Below, in pieces: positions 10,267 through 20,356 of a DNA stretch of 64,000 nucleotides; position 1 is the first letter of the stretch, and every line of letters begins with the position of its first letter. The notes beneath the pieces were generated by a model. It saw only the letters and a program-made list of their open reading frames with translations. It was not told where the DNA came from and did no database searches. The position numbers were made by a program, and so were the translations under genes. Source of the DNA: Sphingomonas sp. H160509 (GTDB lineage Bacteria > Pseudomonadota > Alphaproteobacteria > Sphingomonadales > Sphingomonadaceae); contig NZ_JAMXSR020000002.1 of NCBI RefSeq assembly GCF_024124765.2, positions 3,306,001 through 3,370,000 on the forward strand, in the 5' to 3' direction.

Positions 10267-12368
10267 ACGCGCCGCTCACCGCCGAACCGCTCATCTCCCT
10301 GCGCGGCGTCACCAAGACGTACGGGCAGGGCGCGACGATGTTCCAGGCGCTCAAGGGCGTCGACCTCGACATCGCGGCGGGCGATTTCGTCGCGGTGATG
10401 GGGCCGTCGGGGTCGGGCAAGTCGACGACGATGAACATTCTCGGGTGTCTGGACGTGCCGAGCGACGGCACCTTCCTGTTCCGCGGCCACCATGTCGAGA
10501 CGCTCGACCGCGACCAGCGCGCGCTGCTGCGGCGAAAATATCTCGGCTTCGTGTTCCAGGGCTTCAACCTGCTCTCGCGCACCTCCGCTCTGGAGAATGT
10601 CGAACTCCCCTTGCTCTACCGCGGCGACGAAAAGCGCGCGCGGCGCGACGCGGCGATGGCCAGCCTCGACACCGTCGGCCTCGCGGATTGGTGGGACCAC
10701 ACCCCGGCGGAACTGTCGGGCGGCCAGCAGCAGCGAGTCGCGATCGCCCGCGCGCTGGTCACCAGCCCCGACGTGCTGCTGGCGGACGAGCCTACCGGCA
10801 ATCTCGATAGCGAACGCTCGGTCGAGATCATGCAACTCCTCACGCGGCTGAACGCGGAAAAGAACATCACGGTCCTGATGGTCACGCACGAACCCGACAT
10901 GGCCGCCTTCGCCAGAACGGTGGTCCATTTCAAGGACGGCCTGGTGGAACGCATCGAAAGCCAGCACCGCCAAGGTGAGAGGGGTGGAGTCGTGAGCGGC
11001 GCCCGCGAAGCATTCCCCTCCCGCTTGCGGGAGGGGTCAGGGGAGGGCGCGACGTACGTACTGGCGTCCGGTCTGTTTGATCAGCCCCTCCCCCAACCCC
11101 CTCCCGCAAGCGGGAGGGGAGCAGCCAGACTGCGCTCTCGACAACGGAGCGACGCGATAATGTTCGGTACAACCCTAGTCCTCGCGCTCCGCTCGATCCG
11201 CCGCCACCTCCTGCGGTCGTTCCTCACGATCCTCGGCATCGTCATCGGCGTCGGTGCGGTCGTGACGATGGTGACGCTAGGCAAGGCGACCACCGCCGCG
11301 GTGCAGCAGTCGATCTCCGCGCTCGGCACCAACATCCTCCAGGTCCGCCCCGGCCAGGGCTTCGGTCGTGGCGGCGGGGGCCCGCGTCCGCCCGACTTCA
11401 AGCCCGAGGACGTCGCCGCGATCGCCAACCAGATCGCCGGCGTCACCGCGGTCGCACCGCAGGCAAGCGCCACCGCCACCGCGATCTACGAAGGCGCCAA
11501 CTGGTCGACCACGATCAACGGCACCACCGACGCGATTTTCCAGGTCCAGCCATGGCCGCTCGCCTCGGGCCGCCGCTGGACGCCGGTCGAGGAAAGCGCC
11601 GGTGCCGCGGTCTGCATCATCGGCAATACCGTGTCGAAAAACCTGTTCCCCGGCGGCGATCCGGTCGGCCACCGTTTCCGTATCGGACCTATCAGCTGCG
11701 ACGTGATCGGCGTGCTGACCACGCGCGGCCAGGCCGGGTTCGGCGGCGATCAGGACGACACCGTGGTCATGCCGATCAAGGCGGTCCAGCGGCGCTTCAC
11801 CGGCAACCGCGATATCCGCCTGATGCTGGTCGGCGTCGACGAGCGCTTCTCCACCAGCACGGTGCAGGCCGGGATCACCGACCTGCTCCGCGAACGCCGC
11901 ACCATCACCGGCGACAAGCCCGACGACTTCAACATCTTCGATACCAAGCAGATCTCGGACACGCTGACCGGCACCACGACCCTGCTCACCGGCATCGTCG
12001 CCGCGGTCGCCGGGATCAGCCTGGTGGTCGGCGGGATCGGCATCATGAACATCATGCTGGTGTCGGTGACCGAGCGCACGCGCGAGATCGGCATACGGTT
12101 GGCCATCGGCGCAGTCGCGCGCGAGGTGCTGTTGCAGTTCCTCGTCGAGGCGATCGCTTTGTCGTGCCTCGGCGGCGTCATCGGGCTGATCGTCGCGCAG
12201 GCGGCGATCGCGATCATCGCGCCGCTGATCAAGGTTCAGTGGCTGTTCGTGCCCGAGATCAACATCTTCGCGTTCGCGATATCCGCGGTGATCGGCGTAG
12301 TCTTCGGCTATTTCCCCGCACGGCGCGCGGCGGCGATGAACCCTATCGACGCGTTAAGGCACGAGTGA
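10257..12368 (+). CDS. macB: MacB-like ABC exporter, ATPase and permease (fused as written)
   Basis: The N-terminal ABC domain (residues 8-235) has Walker A GPSGSGKST, signature LSGGQQQR and Walker B VLLADEPTGNLD. The permease half starts near residue 302 (MFGTTLVLALRSIRRH) with a first TM, a large periplasmic domain and three C-terminal TMs (about 575-690). This is the MacB fold, which drives efflux through MacA and TolC. The start is GTG 10257. At 703 residues it is about 55 longer than E. coli MacB; the excess is a palindromic element translated in frame between the halves. ATG 11160 has its own GGAG site, and removing one G at 10981-10984 would stop the ATPase at 10995. Two separate genes are therefore a real alternative. 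Confidence 0.85.
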   Translation: MASNAPLTAEPLISLRGVTKTYGQGATMFQALKGVDLDIAAGDFVAVMGPSGSGKSTTMNILGCLDVPSDGTFLFRGHHVETLDRDQRALLRRKYLGFVFQGFNLLSRTSALENVELPLLYRGDEKRARRDAAMASLDTVGLADWWDHTPAELSGGQQQRVAIARALVTSPDVLLADEPTGNLDSERSVEIMQLLTRLNAEKNITVLMVTHEPDMAAFARTVVHFKDGLVERIESQHRQGERGGVVSGAREAFPSRLREGSGEGATYVLASGLFDQPLPQPPPASGRGAARLRSRQRSDAIMFGTTLVLALRSIRRHLLRSFLTILGIVIGVGAVVTMVTLGKATTAAVQQSISALGTNILQVRPGQGFGRGGGGPRPPDFKPEDVAAIANQIAGVTAVAPQASATATAIYEGANWSTTINGTTDAIFQVQPWPLASGRRWTPVEESAGAAVCIIGNTVSKNLFPGGDPVGHRFRIGPISCDVIGVLTTRGQAGFGGDQDDTVVMPIKAVQRRFTGNRDIRLMLVGVDERFSTSTVQAGITDLLRERRTITGDKPDDFNIFDTKQISDTLTGTTTLLTGIVAAVAGISLVVGGIGIMNIMLVSVTERTREIGIRLAIGAVAREVLLQFLVEAIALSCLGGVIGLIVAQAAIAIIAPLIKVQWLFVPEINIFAFAISAVIGVVFGYFPARRAAAMNPIDALRHE
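11013..11120. repeat. palindromic element inside the macB linker
   Basis: Arms TTCCCCTCCCGCTTGCGGGA and its inverse CTCCCGCAAGCGGGAGGGGA, with a loop of about 60 bases. The stem CCCTCCCGC-TT-GCGGGAGGG is perfect. It lies between the ATPase and permease coding parts, the only element here that falls within a translated frame. Confidence 0.85.
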
Positions 12369-12960
12369 TCGCGGCCTTGGGATCGCGGACCAGCGCTTGC
12401 AGCCGGTCGAGATCCTCGGGCGTATCGATGTCGATCAGCTCGGCGGGCGCAGTCACGACATGCCGCCCCGCCTTCACCAGGTCGCGCGCACCCGCATCGC
12501 CGTCTAGCGTCAGCAGGAAATCGAACCGATCGCGGCCGAACAGGGCAGGGGGGCTCGGCTTCTCGCCGTCGCTCGACGCGACCACCGCGTCCGCGCTGTC
12601 GGCGGCGTCGAGCATCCGGTAGATATGCGCCGCGGTCACGCGCGGCATGTCCGCCAGCGCGATCAGCACTGCCTCCGCGCCCTCGTCCTTCGCGCACTGC
12701 ACGCCGAGCTTCACCGACTGCGACATGCCCGACGACGGATCGTCGTTATGCACCACCTCGAAATGATGGCTGACGAAGTCGAGCTTGCAGCCGTCGGTGA
12801 CGACCAGCCGGCGCTTGAACGGAATGTTCTCGAACGCGGTGACGACGTGCATCCCCAGCGGCTTGTTGAGGAACGGCACCTCGAGCTTGTTCGGAATGCC
12901 GAACCGCTCCGAGCGCCCGGCCGCGAGGAGGATGAGGAAGACGTTTTCAGCGGCGATCAT
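12343..12960 (-). CDS. mocA: MocA-like molybdenum cofactor nucleotidyltransferase
   Basis: A 205-residue NTP_transferase_3 protein. The N-terminal nucleotide loop reads LLAAGRSERFG and is followed by a conserved Lys (NKLEVP) and an ALADMP metal motif near residue 100. Family members add CMP or GMP to molybdopterin to make the dinucleotide form used by the xanthine oxidase family. It is the last gene of the oxidase operon and starts inside the 3' end of xdhC (14-base overlap). It converges with macB, and the 3' ends overlap by 26 bases. A MocA (CMP) role is inferred from the neighbouring oxidase subunits. Confidence 0.8.
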   Translation of the reverse strand: MIAAENVFLILLAAGRSERFGIPNKLEVPFLNKPLGMHVVTAFENIPFKRRLVVTDGCKLDFVSHHFEVVHNDDPSSGMSQSVKLGVQCAKDEGAEAVLIALADMPRVTAAHIYRMLDAADSADAVVASSDGEKPSPPALFGRDRFDFLLTLDGDAGARDLVKAGRHVVTAPAELIDIDTPEDLDRLQALVRDPKAAITRALTRR

Positions 12961-13871
12961 TGAACGCTCCTATCATCGCCGCCGCGACCGACAGCGCGAT
13001 TTCCGATGGTCCGATCGCGCCGATGTCGAGCCCGACCGGCGCATCGATCCGGTCGATGTTCTCCGCCGTAACGCCCTCCGGAGGCAAGCCGCTCGCGCCG
13101 TGCCGCATGGCTCTTGCGGCTGCCGAGCGCACCGACATAGGCAGCATCGGACGCCAGCGCCGCGATCAGCGCAGGATCGTCGATCTTGATGTCGTGGCTC
13201 AGCGTCACGATCGCGGTCGACGGACCGGGACGAAGCGCGGCGATCGCCTCGTCCGGCCAGCGATCGTTGAGCGTCACGCCCGGAAACCGCTCCTCGGTCA
13301 GGAAGCGCGCGCGCGGGTCGATCACGACCGTCTCGATCCCGAGTTCGCGGGCCAGCCCCGCCAGCGCTTGCGCGATCTGCACCGCGCCGACGATCAGCAG
13401 CCGGCGTGGCGGATCGTAGCGATTGACGAACACCTCGCCCGTCTCCAGCGGCCGCGCGTCGCTATGCCCGGTCGCGAGATCGGTCGTCACCGTCAGCGCA
13501 TCGCCCTGGTCGCGCGCATCGGCGATCCGGTCGAACAGCTCGGGATCGAACCCTTCGGCGGACACCGGCTGCACCATCACGGCGATCTCGCCGCCGCACG
13601 GCAGCCCGACTTCCCACGCCGCCGCGTCCGCCACGCCGTAATTGCGCACCTGGAACGGCGCGCCCGCGATCACCTCTGCCGCGGTGGCGAGGATATCGCT
13701 CTCGACGCACCCGCCGGAGACCGATCCCTCGAACCGCCCATCGGCGTGGACGAGCATGTGGCTGCCCTTGGGTCGCGGCGCGGATCCCCAGGTCGAGACG
13801 ACCGTGGCGATCGCCATCTTCTCGCCCTTCCAGGTCTTCGCAGCAGCGAGCACGCTATCGTTTTCGGCCAT
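12947..13871 (-). CDS. xdhC: XdhC-family molybdenum cofactor insertion protein, one frame break
   Basis: About 307 residues. The N-terminal XdhC domain reads TVVSTWGSAPRPKGSHM and SVSGGCVESDI, and the C-terminal Rossmann domain has LLIVGAVQIAQALA and ALGSRKSHAARRE. The frame breaks near 13077-13086. It resumes as PPEGVTAENIDRIDAPVGLD and ends GAFNDRR at 12947. XdhC-type proteins bind the sulfurated molybdenum cofactor and load it into the large subunit of xanthine oxidase-family enzymes, in line with the oxidase subunits directly upstream. A palindromic element (13889-14021) separates it from them. Confidence 0.87.
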
Positions 13872-13888
13872 GTCTCGTTCTCTTTCTA

Positions 13889-14021
13889 ATCCCTCCCCGC
13901 ACGCGGGGAAGGGGGACCAGCGCAGCTGGTGGAGGGGGCCAGCCGCAGACGTTACGCTTGGGGTCGCCCCCCTCCACCACGCCAAGGGGCGCGGTCCCCC
14001 CTCCCCGTACCGGGGGAGGAT
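13889..14021. repeat. palindromic element between oxidase subunit and xdhC
   Basis: Arms ATCCCTCCCCGCACGCGGGG and CCCCGTACCGGGGGAGGAT, with inner pairs GGGGGACC / GGTCCCCC and GTGGAGGGGG / CCCCCTCCAC. About 133 bp, reaching the stop codon of the oxidase gene. Confidence 0.8.
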
Positions 14022-16228
14022 CAGACCGCGGGCAACCCTTCGAGCAGCTTGTCGAGCGTCACCGGAAAATTCCGAACCCGCACCCCCGTCGCGTTGTAGA
14101 TGGCATTCGCCACCGCAGCCCCCGCGCCGGAGATCCCAAGCTCCCCAACGCCCTTCGCCCCCACCGGGTTCGCGGAGTCGTCGATCTCCTCGATGAAATG
14201 CACCTCCAGCTGCGGAATATCGGCATTCACCGCGACATGATATTCGGCGAAATCGGGGTTCACGAACGCCCCCGTCCGCGTGTCGACGATGCCCTCCTCG
14301 CTCAGCGCATAGGCGATCCCCCACGCCATCCCGCCGGTGATCTGGCTCGTCGCGGTCTTGCGATTGAGCACGCGCCCGACATCGAACACGCCCAGCATCC
14401 GCCGCACCCGCGTCTCGCCCGTCACCGCGTTCACCGCGACCTCGACGAAGTGCGCGCCGTGGCTCGCCTGGCTGGTGCGCTTGCTCTCGGCACCCGGCCC
14501 GGTCTTGCCCATCGCCACGATCGGTTCGCCGCGCACCAGATCGGCCAGCTTCACCGACCGTCCGCCAGCGCTCACGCACCCGTCGTGCAGGCTGAGATCC
14601 TCGGGCGCCGCGTTTATTCGCAAAGCTAGTTCGCCGAGGATATCCTCGCACGCCAGCACCACCGCCGAACACGCGCTGCCAGCACCGAACGACCCGCCCG
14701 ACCCAGCGCTCGGCGGGAAGTCGGTATCGCCCAGCCGCACGTTCACCTCGGCGACCGGCAACCCGAGCATCTCGCCCGCGGTCTGCGCGAGGATGGTGTA
14801 CGTCCCCGTGCCGATATCGGTCATGTCGCACTCGACCGTCGCCCGGCCGTCCACCTCCAGCCGCACACGCGCCTGCGCCTCGACCGTGAAGTTACCGCGC
14901 AGGCTCGCCGCCATGCCGATCCCCACCAGCCACTCGCCCTCGCGCACCGATCCCGGCGCAGGCACGCTCTCAGGCCAGCCGAACCGCTCGGCGCCTTGCG
15001 TATAGCAATCGAGCATCCGCCGCGTGGAGAACGGCTTGCCGCTCACCGGATCGGTCTCGGGCTCGTTGCGCCGCCGCAGCTCGATCGGATTGATCCCGAG
15101 CTGCTCGGCCAGTTCGTCCATCGCGCACTCGACCCCGAACGTGCCGACCGCCTCGCCCGGTGCGCGCACCGCGCCACTTGCGGGCAGATCGACACGCACG
15201 AGGTCGGTCTTGAACCGCCGCGCGTCGCCCCGGTACAGCGGCAGCGTCCCGAACGGCACCGGCTCGAGAAACTCGCCATCGTCGTTCTGCGCCGACGACG
15301 CTCTCATGCCCCATGCCCAGGATCACGCCGTGCTCGTCGGCAGCGATGCGGATGCGCTGCGTCGTGTGCGAACGGTGATGCACCATGTACGCGGTCTGGC
15401 GACGGGGGAGGGGCGACCTTGACCGGCCGTCCGACGACCTCCGCCGCGATCGCCGCGAGGATCGCCTCGGGACCAACGCCGGTCTTGCCCCCGAACCCAC
15501 CGCCGACATACGGCGCCAGCACGCGCACCTTGTCCGCATCGATCTTCAGCGCCTTCGCGATCGTCTTCCGCGCGCCGCCGATCACCTGGTTGCTCGACCG
15601 CACGGTGAGCTTGTCGCCGTCCCACCACGCAGTGGTCGCATGCGGCTCCAGCGCTGCGGGGAAGTGCACGGGCGTCGTGTAGGTCCGGTCGAACGTCACC
15701 GCCGCGTCGGCCATCACCGCGTCGAGATCGCCGTTGTCGATCGGCGGCAGGAAGCCGATCTTCGGCGCGGTATCGACCGGCTGCGCCTCGACGTCGAACC
15801 GATCCTCGCCCGCCTCGGTGCGAACCACGACCAGCGCCGCGGCATCGCGCGCGATCGCCTGGTCCTCCGCGACGACGATCGCGACCGGCTGGCCGAGGTG
15901 GAGAATGACGTCGGTATCGAACAGCGGCATCGCGCGCGAGTTGGACTCGCCAGCCGGCATGCGCGCGTCGTCGTAGATGATGGCGATGACACCGGGCAAC
16001 GCCTCGGCGACGCTCACGTCGATGCCGAGAATGCGCCCGCTGCCGACCGGCGTGCCGACGATCGCGGCATAGGCGATGCCGTCGGGCGTGCCCCTCATAC
16101 GCATAGTCCGCCACGCCGGTAACCTTTGCCGGCCCCTCGATCCGGTCGAGCCCGAGCCCGAGAACGCCCTGCTTCGCGCGGTCGAGACCACCCGGCCGAA
16201 ACGCCGCATCCATCACGTGTTCGTTCAT
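14021..16228 (-). CDS. molybdopterin-binding oxidase large subunit, downstream copy, three frame breaks
   Basis: About 735 residues, the usual size for the PaoC/YagR-type large subunit of aldehyde or xanthine oxidoreductases. It starts MNEHVMDAAFRPGG at 16228. Landmarks: YVGGGFGGKTG (molybdopterin contact), MRAPGE-type RAPGEAVG, TDIGTGTYTILAQ, AGSGGSFGAG and GVGELGISGAG, where the Glu is the family's catalytic base. Frame breaks are near 16087-16093, 15405-15416 and 15297-15302; each side matches the family without gaps. It is the second of two tandem large subunits; both end with LDKLL and PAV and are clearly related by duplication. The physiological substrate cannot be read from sequence. 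Confidence 0.85.
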
Positions 16229-16330
16229 TCTGCGGTCCTCGGGTGGAGGGAAGGATATGGGTAGGGCGGGGGCGTTTGACGAGACGGACCGCCCTTCCGC
16301 GCCTGAAAGAAAACGCCCGCAACATTTCCC

Positions 16331-16409
16331 GTTTCCCCGCGAAGGCGGGGATCCAGGGTTACGGGCGTTATCCTGCGTGGCTCCTGGGCCCCCGCTTTCG
16401 CGGGGGAAC
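16331..16409. repeat. class A palindromic element between the two oxidase large subunits
   Basis: Left core CCCCGCGAAGGCGGGG followed by ATCCAGG, right core CCTGGGCCCCCGCTTTCGCG. Loop about 35 bases. Confidence 0.85.
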
Positions 16410-16435
16410 TAGAAGGAGACGGCTCAGCTCACGAC

Positions 16436-18669
16436 TCAAACAGCAGGCAACTGATCCAGCAGCTTGTCCAGCGTAATCGGGAACTCCCGCACCCGGATCC
16501 CGGTCGCATTATACACCGCGTTCGCCACGGCCGCACCTGCACCCGAAATCCCCAGCTCGCCGATCCCCTTCGCATGGATCGGGTTCGCATGGATGTCGCG
16601 CTCGTCGACGAAGTGGACGTCCATCTGCGGAATGTCCGCATTGGCCGGCACGTGATATTCCGCCAGATCGTGGTTCACCAGCTTGCCGGTCCGCGTGTCG
16701 TGGATCAGGTCCTCGGTCAGCGCCGCACCTATCCCGAACGTCATCCCGCCCAGGCACTGCGACCGCGCGGTCTTCGCGTTGAGCACACGCCCTGCCGCGA
16801 ACGACCCGAGCATCCGCCGCACCCGCGTCTCGCCGGTGACCACGTTGACCGCGACCTCCGCGAAATGCGCGCCGAACCCGGCCTGCGTCGTCTCCTTCTC
16901 CTGCTTGCCCGGCTTGATGTGCCCGGTAGCCTCGAGACCCTTGCCGACCAGCTCGCCGATCGGCGTCGAGCGGTTGTCGCCGATCGCCTTGCCGTCCTTC
17001 AGCGTCAGGCCGTCCTCGTCGACGCCTGCCGCCTTGGCGAGCTTCCCGCGCAGCATCTCGCACGCCAGATACACCGCCGTCCCCGACGAGGTAGCACCCC
17101 AGGACCCGCCCGAACCCGCCGCCGGTGGATCGTTGGTATCGCCCAGCGACATCGTGATGTTCTCGACCGGGATCCCCCAGGATCTCCGATGCGATCTGCG
17201 CCAGGATCGTGTAGCTGCCCGTGCCGATATCGGTCATCGCCGACGACACCGTCGCCGAGCCGTCCGGATGGATCTCGACCTTGGCGGACGATTCCATCAT
17301 CATGTTGCCGCGCACCGCCGAGGCGACGCCCATGCCGATCAGCCACTCGCCCTCGCGGCGCGTTCCAGCTTTCCGGCGTTTGTCCCAGCCGAACTTCTTC
17401 GCACCCTCGTCGAGCGCACGCGTCAGGTTGCGCGACGAATAGGGCACGTCCTTCTCGGGGTCGATCTTCGGATCGTTGCGTTTGCGCAGCTCGATCGGAT
17501 CCATCTGGAGCTTCTCGGCCAGCTCGTCCATCGCGCCTTCCAGCGCGAGCATCCCGACCGCCTCGCCCGGCGCACGCATCGAGCCCGACAGCACGAAGTT
17601 GAGGTCGACCACCTCATGCGTGATCAGCCGGTTCTCGCCGCCATACAGCATGTGCGTGCCGATGCCCGCGGGTTCGAAATAATCCTCGGTCGACTGGTTC
17701 GACGTCAGCGTCTCGTGACCGATCGCCGACAGTTTGCCGTCCGCATCGGCTGCGAGCCGCACGCGCTGCTCGGTATTCGACCGCCGCACCGTCGCCTCGA
17801 ACACCTGCGGACGCGACATCACCGCCTTGACCGGACGGCCAAGCTGCTTCGCCGCGATCGCCGCCGCGACGCTCTCGGGCGCGATGCCGAGCTTCGATCC
17901 GAACCCGCCGCCGATATAGCGCGCGATGATCCGCACCTTCTTCTCCGACAGCCCCAGCGATTTCGCCAGCTGCTGCGCATCCGACGTCGGCATCTGGTAC
18001 GCGCCGTACAGCGACAGCGAGCCGTCCCTCTTCCCACACCGCGGTCGAGGCATGCGGCTCCATCGCCGCCGAATTCTGGCTCGGCGTGACATAGGTCGAA
18101 TCGATCGTCACCGCCGCCTCGGCCATCGCCTTGTCGACGTCGCCCTGCTTGAAGTGCGCGGGCGTCGCGTCGTCCGGCGGCGTCCGCGTCTCGTCGCGGT
18201 GCGCGGCGAAGTCGTACTGGCCCTCGGCCTCGTCATACTCGATCGGCAGGCGCGCCGCCGCATCGCGCGCGACCTCGAAGCTCTCGGCGAGCACGATCGC
18301 CACGATCTGCCCAAAGAACGCGATGTCCTTCACGCCCTGCGTCGGTGCATCAGTTGCACCACCCTGTGCCGAGACACGGATGAACTGGTCGAAATCGGTG
18401 ACGACGTCGATCACGCCGGGGATCGCCTTCACCGCATCGACGTCGATTGAGACGACCTTGCCCGCCGAGATATTCGTCCCGACCAGCACGCCATACGCCA
18501 TGTTGGCGAACTGGTATTCCGCGGCATAGGGCGCCGTGCCCGTGACCTTCAGCGGCCCGTCGATCCGGTCGAGCGGCTTGCCGATGACGCCCTGGACGCC
18601 CGTATCCAGAAGACTGTCGGGATGCGGCTTGTCCATCGTCAGGCTATTCGTAGTGCCAAGACCAAACAT
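16436..18669 (-). CDS. molybdopterin-binding oxidase large subunit, upstream copy, two frame breaks
   Basis: About 744 residues, starting MFGLGTTNSLTMDK at 18669 behind a GGGAG site. It shows the same landmarks as the downstream copy: YIGGGFGSKLG, RAPGEAVG, TDIGTGSYTILAQ, AGSGGSWGA and GIGELGISGAG with the catalytic Glu. Frame breaks lie at the CCC near 18026-18028 (VWEE to DGSLSLYG) and the C5 run 17174-17178. Together with the FAD and 2Fe-2S genes directly upstream it would form a PaoABC-like heterotrimer that oxidises aldehydes or N-heterocycles. No signal peptide is seen on the 2Fe-2S subunit, so a cytoplasmic complex is inferred. Confidence 0.87.
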
Positions 18670-18703
18670 GCTTATGCTCCCGTAACGTTGCGCAGCGTCG
18701 CGA

Positions 18704-19654
18704 TCAGCGTGCGACGGGCGGGAGGGGGATCTTGAAGTCGTTCGAGCCATAGCCCTTGGCGTCGGCCAGCAGCGCGGTCGCCGCAGCCTCGAACACGGCA
18801 TCGGACGGCGCCTTGCCGACCAAGGCCGCCTCGACTGCCGGGTTGCGCCACGGCATCGGCCCGAGCCCGCCGAACGCGAGCGAGGCCGACGCGATCACGC
18901 CGTCCTGCACGTCGACGATCGCCGCCACCGAGACGAGCGCGAACGCATACGATGCACGATCGCGCACCTTGCGGTATTCCTGCTTGCCCTTGACCGGCGC
19001 GGGCAGCTCGATGTGCGTGATCAGTTCACCCGCTTCGAGCGCATTCTCGATCTGCGGCGTATCGCCCGGCAGACGATAGAAGTCGTGGATCGAGATCCGC
19101 CGACGATCGCCATCCGCCTTCAGCGTCACGATCGTCACGTCGAGCGCACGCATCGCCACCGCCATGTCGCTCGGATGCGTCGCGATGCAGTGCTCGCTCG
19201 TCCCCAGCACGGCCAAGATGCGGTTGAAGCCGCCGATCGCCGAACAGCCGCTGCCCGGCTCGCGCTTGTTGCACGCCGCCGCGGTGTCGTAGAAATAATA
19301 GCACCGCGTCCGCTGGAGCAGATTGCCCCCGGTCGACGCCTTGTTGCGCAACTGGCCCGAAGCACCCGCCAGCAACGCGCGGCTCAGCACCTCGTACTTG
19401 GCGACGACGCGACGGTCGGCGGCGAGATCGCTGTTCGGCACCAGCGCACCGATCGTCAGCCCGCCATCCTCGCGCTCCTCGATCTTCGCGAGATCGAGCC
19501 GCGAGATGTCGACCAGCTTGTCCGGCGTCTCGACCTGCAACTTCATCAGGTCGAGCAGATTGGTGCCGCCAGCGATGAACTTGGCGCCAACGGTGTCGAT
19601 ATCCTTGACCGCAGCCTCGGGCGTAGCGGGCTTTTCGTATGTGAAGGTCTTCAT
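18704..19654 (-). CDS. FAD-binding subunit of molybdo-oxidase (PaoB-like)
   Basis: A 316-residue CO-dehydrogenase-type flavoprotein. FAD-binding segments are [14 protein letters not shown] (residues 27-40) and [15 protein letters not shown] near residue 110. A cysteine cluster C-x9-C-N-K-R-x5-C follows, which in PaoB-type subunits carries an extra 4Fe-4S cluster. The FAD passes electrons from the Mo centre through Fe-S to the final acceptor. The start at 19654 overlaps the stop of the 2Fe-2S gene by 4 bases (ATGA). Second gene of the operon. Confidence 0.92.
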   Translation of the reverse strand: MKTFTYEKPATPEAAVKDIDTVGAKFIAGGTNLLDLMKLQVETPDKLVDISRLDLAKIEEREDGGLTIGALVPNSDLAADRRVVAKYEVLSRALLAGASGQLRNKASTGGNLLQRTRCYYFYDTAAACNKREPGSGCSAIGGFNRILAVLGTSEHCIATHPSDMAVAMRALDVTIVTLKADGDRRRISIHDFYRLPGDTPQIENALEAGELITHIELPAPVKGKQEYRKVRDRASYAFALVSVAAIVDVQDGVIASASLAFGGLGPMPWRNPAVEAALVGKAPSDAVFEAAATALLADAKGYGSNDFKIPLPPVAR

Positions 19655-20214
19655 GCCACCAGCTCCCCACGCGCGTTGGCTTCCATCGCGGCGTCCTTCT
19701 CGTCCGCGGTCCGGCCCGCAGGCTCGGCACCACCGACTTCGCGGATCGCATCGACGATGTTCGGATACGCGGCGCACCGGCACAGATTGCCGCTCATCCG
19801 TTCGGAAATCTCGGCATCGTCGAACTTCGGGTCGGTCAGGTCGCCCGACGCATGGCTGGCCCAGCCCTTCTTGACCTCGTCGAGCATGCCGACCGCCGAA
19901 CAGATCTGCCCCGGCGTGCAGTAACCGCACTGATAGCCGTCATGCCGCACGAACGCGTCCTGCAACGCGTGCAGGTTGCCCGGCTGGCCGATCCCCTCGA
20001 TCGTCGTGATCTCGTCGTCCTGGTGCATCACCGCGAGCGTCAGGCAGGAATTGACCCGGCGGCCATTGATCAGCACCGTGCACGCACCGCACTGGCCATG
20101 ATCGCAGCCCTTTTTCGAGCCGGTCAGCCCGAGATGCTCGCGGCACAGGTCGAGCACCGACGTGCGAATATCGGGCTCGGCGTCATATGATTGACCATTG
20201 ATCGTGAAATGCAT
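19651..20214 (-). CDS. 2Fe-2S subunit of molybdo-oxidase (PaoA-like)
   Basis: A 187-residue protein with two 2Fe-2S domains. The plant-type cluster is C-x4-C-x2-C-x11-C (residues about 37-58), and the alpha-helical domain has CGYCTPGQ plus a distal CRC. It relays electrons from molybdopterin to FAD. E. coli PaoA carries a Tat leader, but here the protein begins directly with [14 protein letters not shown], so export is not indicated. It is the first gene of the six-gene operon paoA-like, paoB-like, two large subunits, xdhC, mocA. The divergent glycerophosphodiesterase gene shares its upstream region (20215-20292). Confidence 0.93.
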   Translation of the reverse strand: MHFTINGQSYDAEPDIRTSVLDLCREHLGLTGSKKGCDHGQCGACTVLINGRRVNSCLTLAVMHQDDEITTIEGIGQPGNLHALQDAFVRHDGYQCGYCTPGQICSAVGMLDEVKKGWASHASGDLTDPKFDDAEISERMSGNLCRCAAYPNIVDAIREVGGAEPAGRTADEKDAAMEANARGELVA

Positions 20215-20356
20215 GGGGATGCCCCTGGTTGAATGTGCCGGGAATGTACGGATTTCGAGGACTTAACGCCGATGCGACCGATCGTTTCCCTATTGCGACA
20301 AGCTCTCACGTGTTGGTACGCTGGCGTTCATAGCGCTGAGCGGGCAAGCTGTTGCG

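Noticed and set aside
7180..10398. Apparent 1072-codon fusion of outer-membrane factor and MacA
   Set aside because: It results from a C6 indel in the first gene; the true second half of that gene is in another frame and the adaptor has its own ATG at 8884.
12957..14831. Apparent 624-codon protein joining the oxidase C-terminus region to XdhC
   Set aside because: The N-terminal part is a wrong-frame translation of the oxidase gene and the palindromic element; XdhC starts at 13871.
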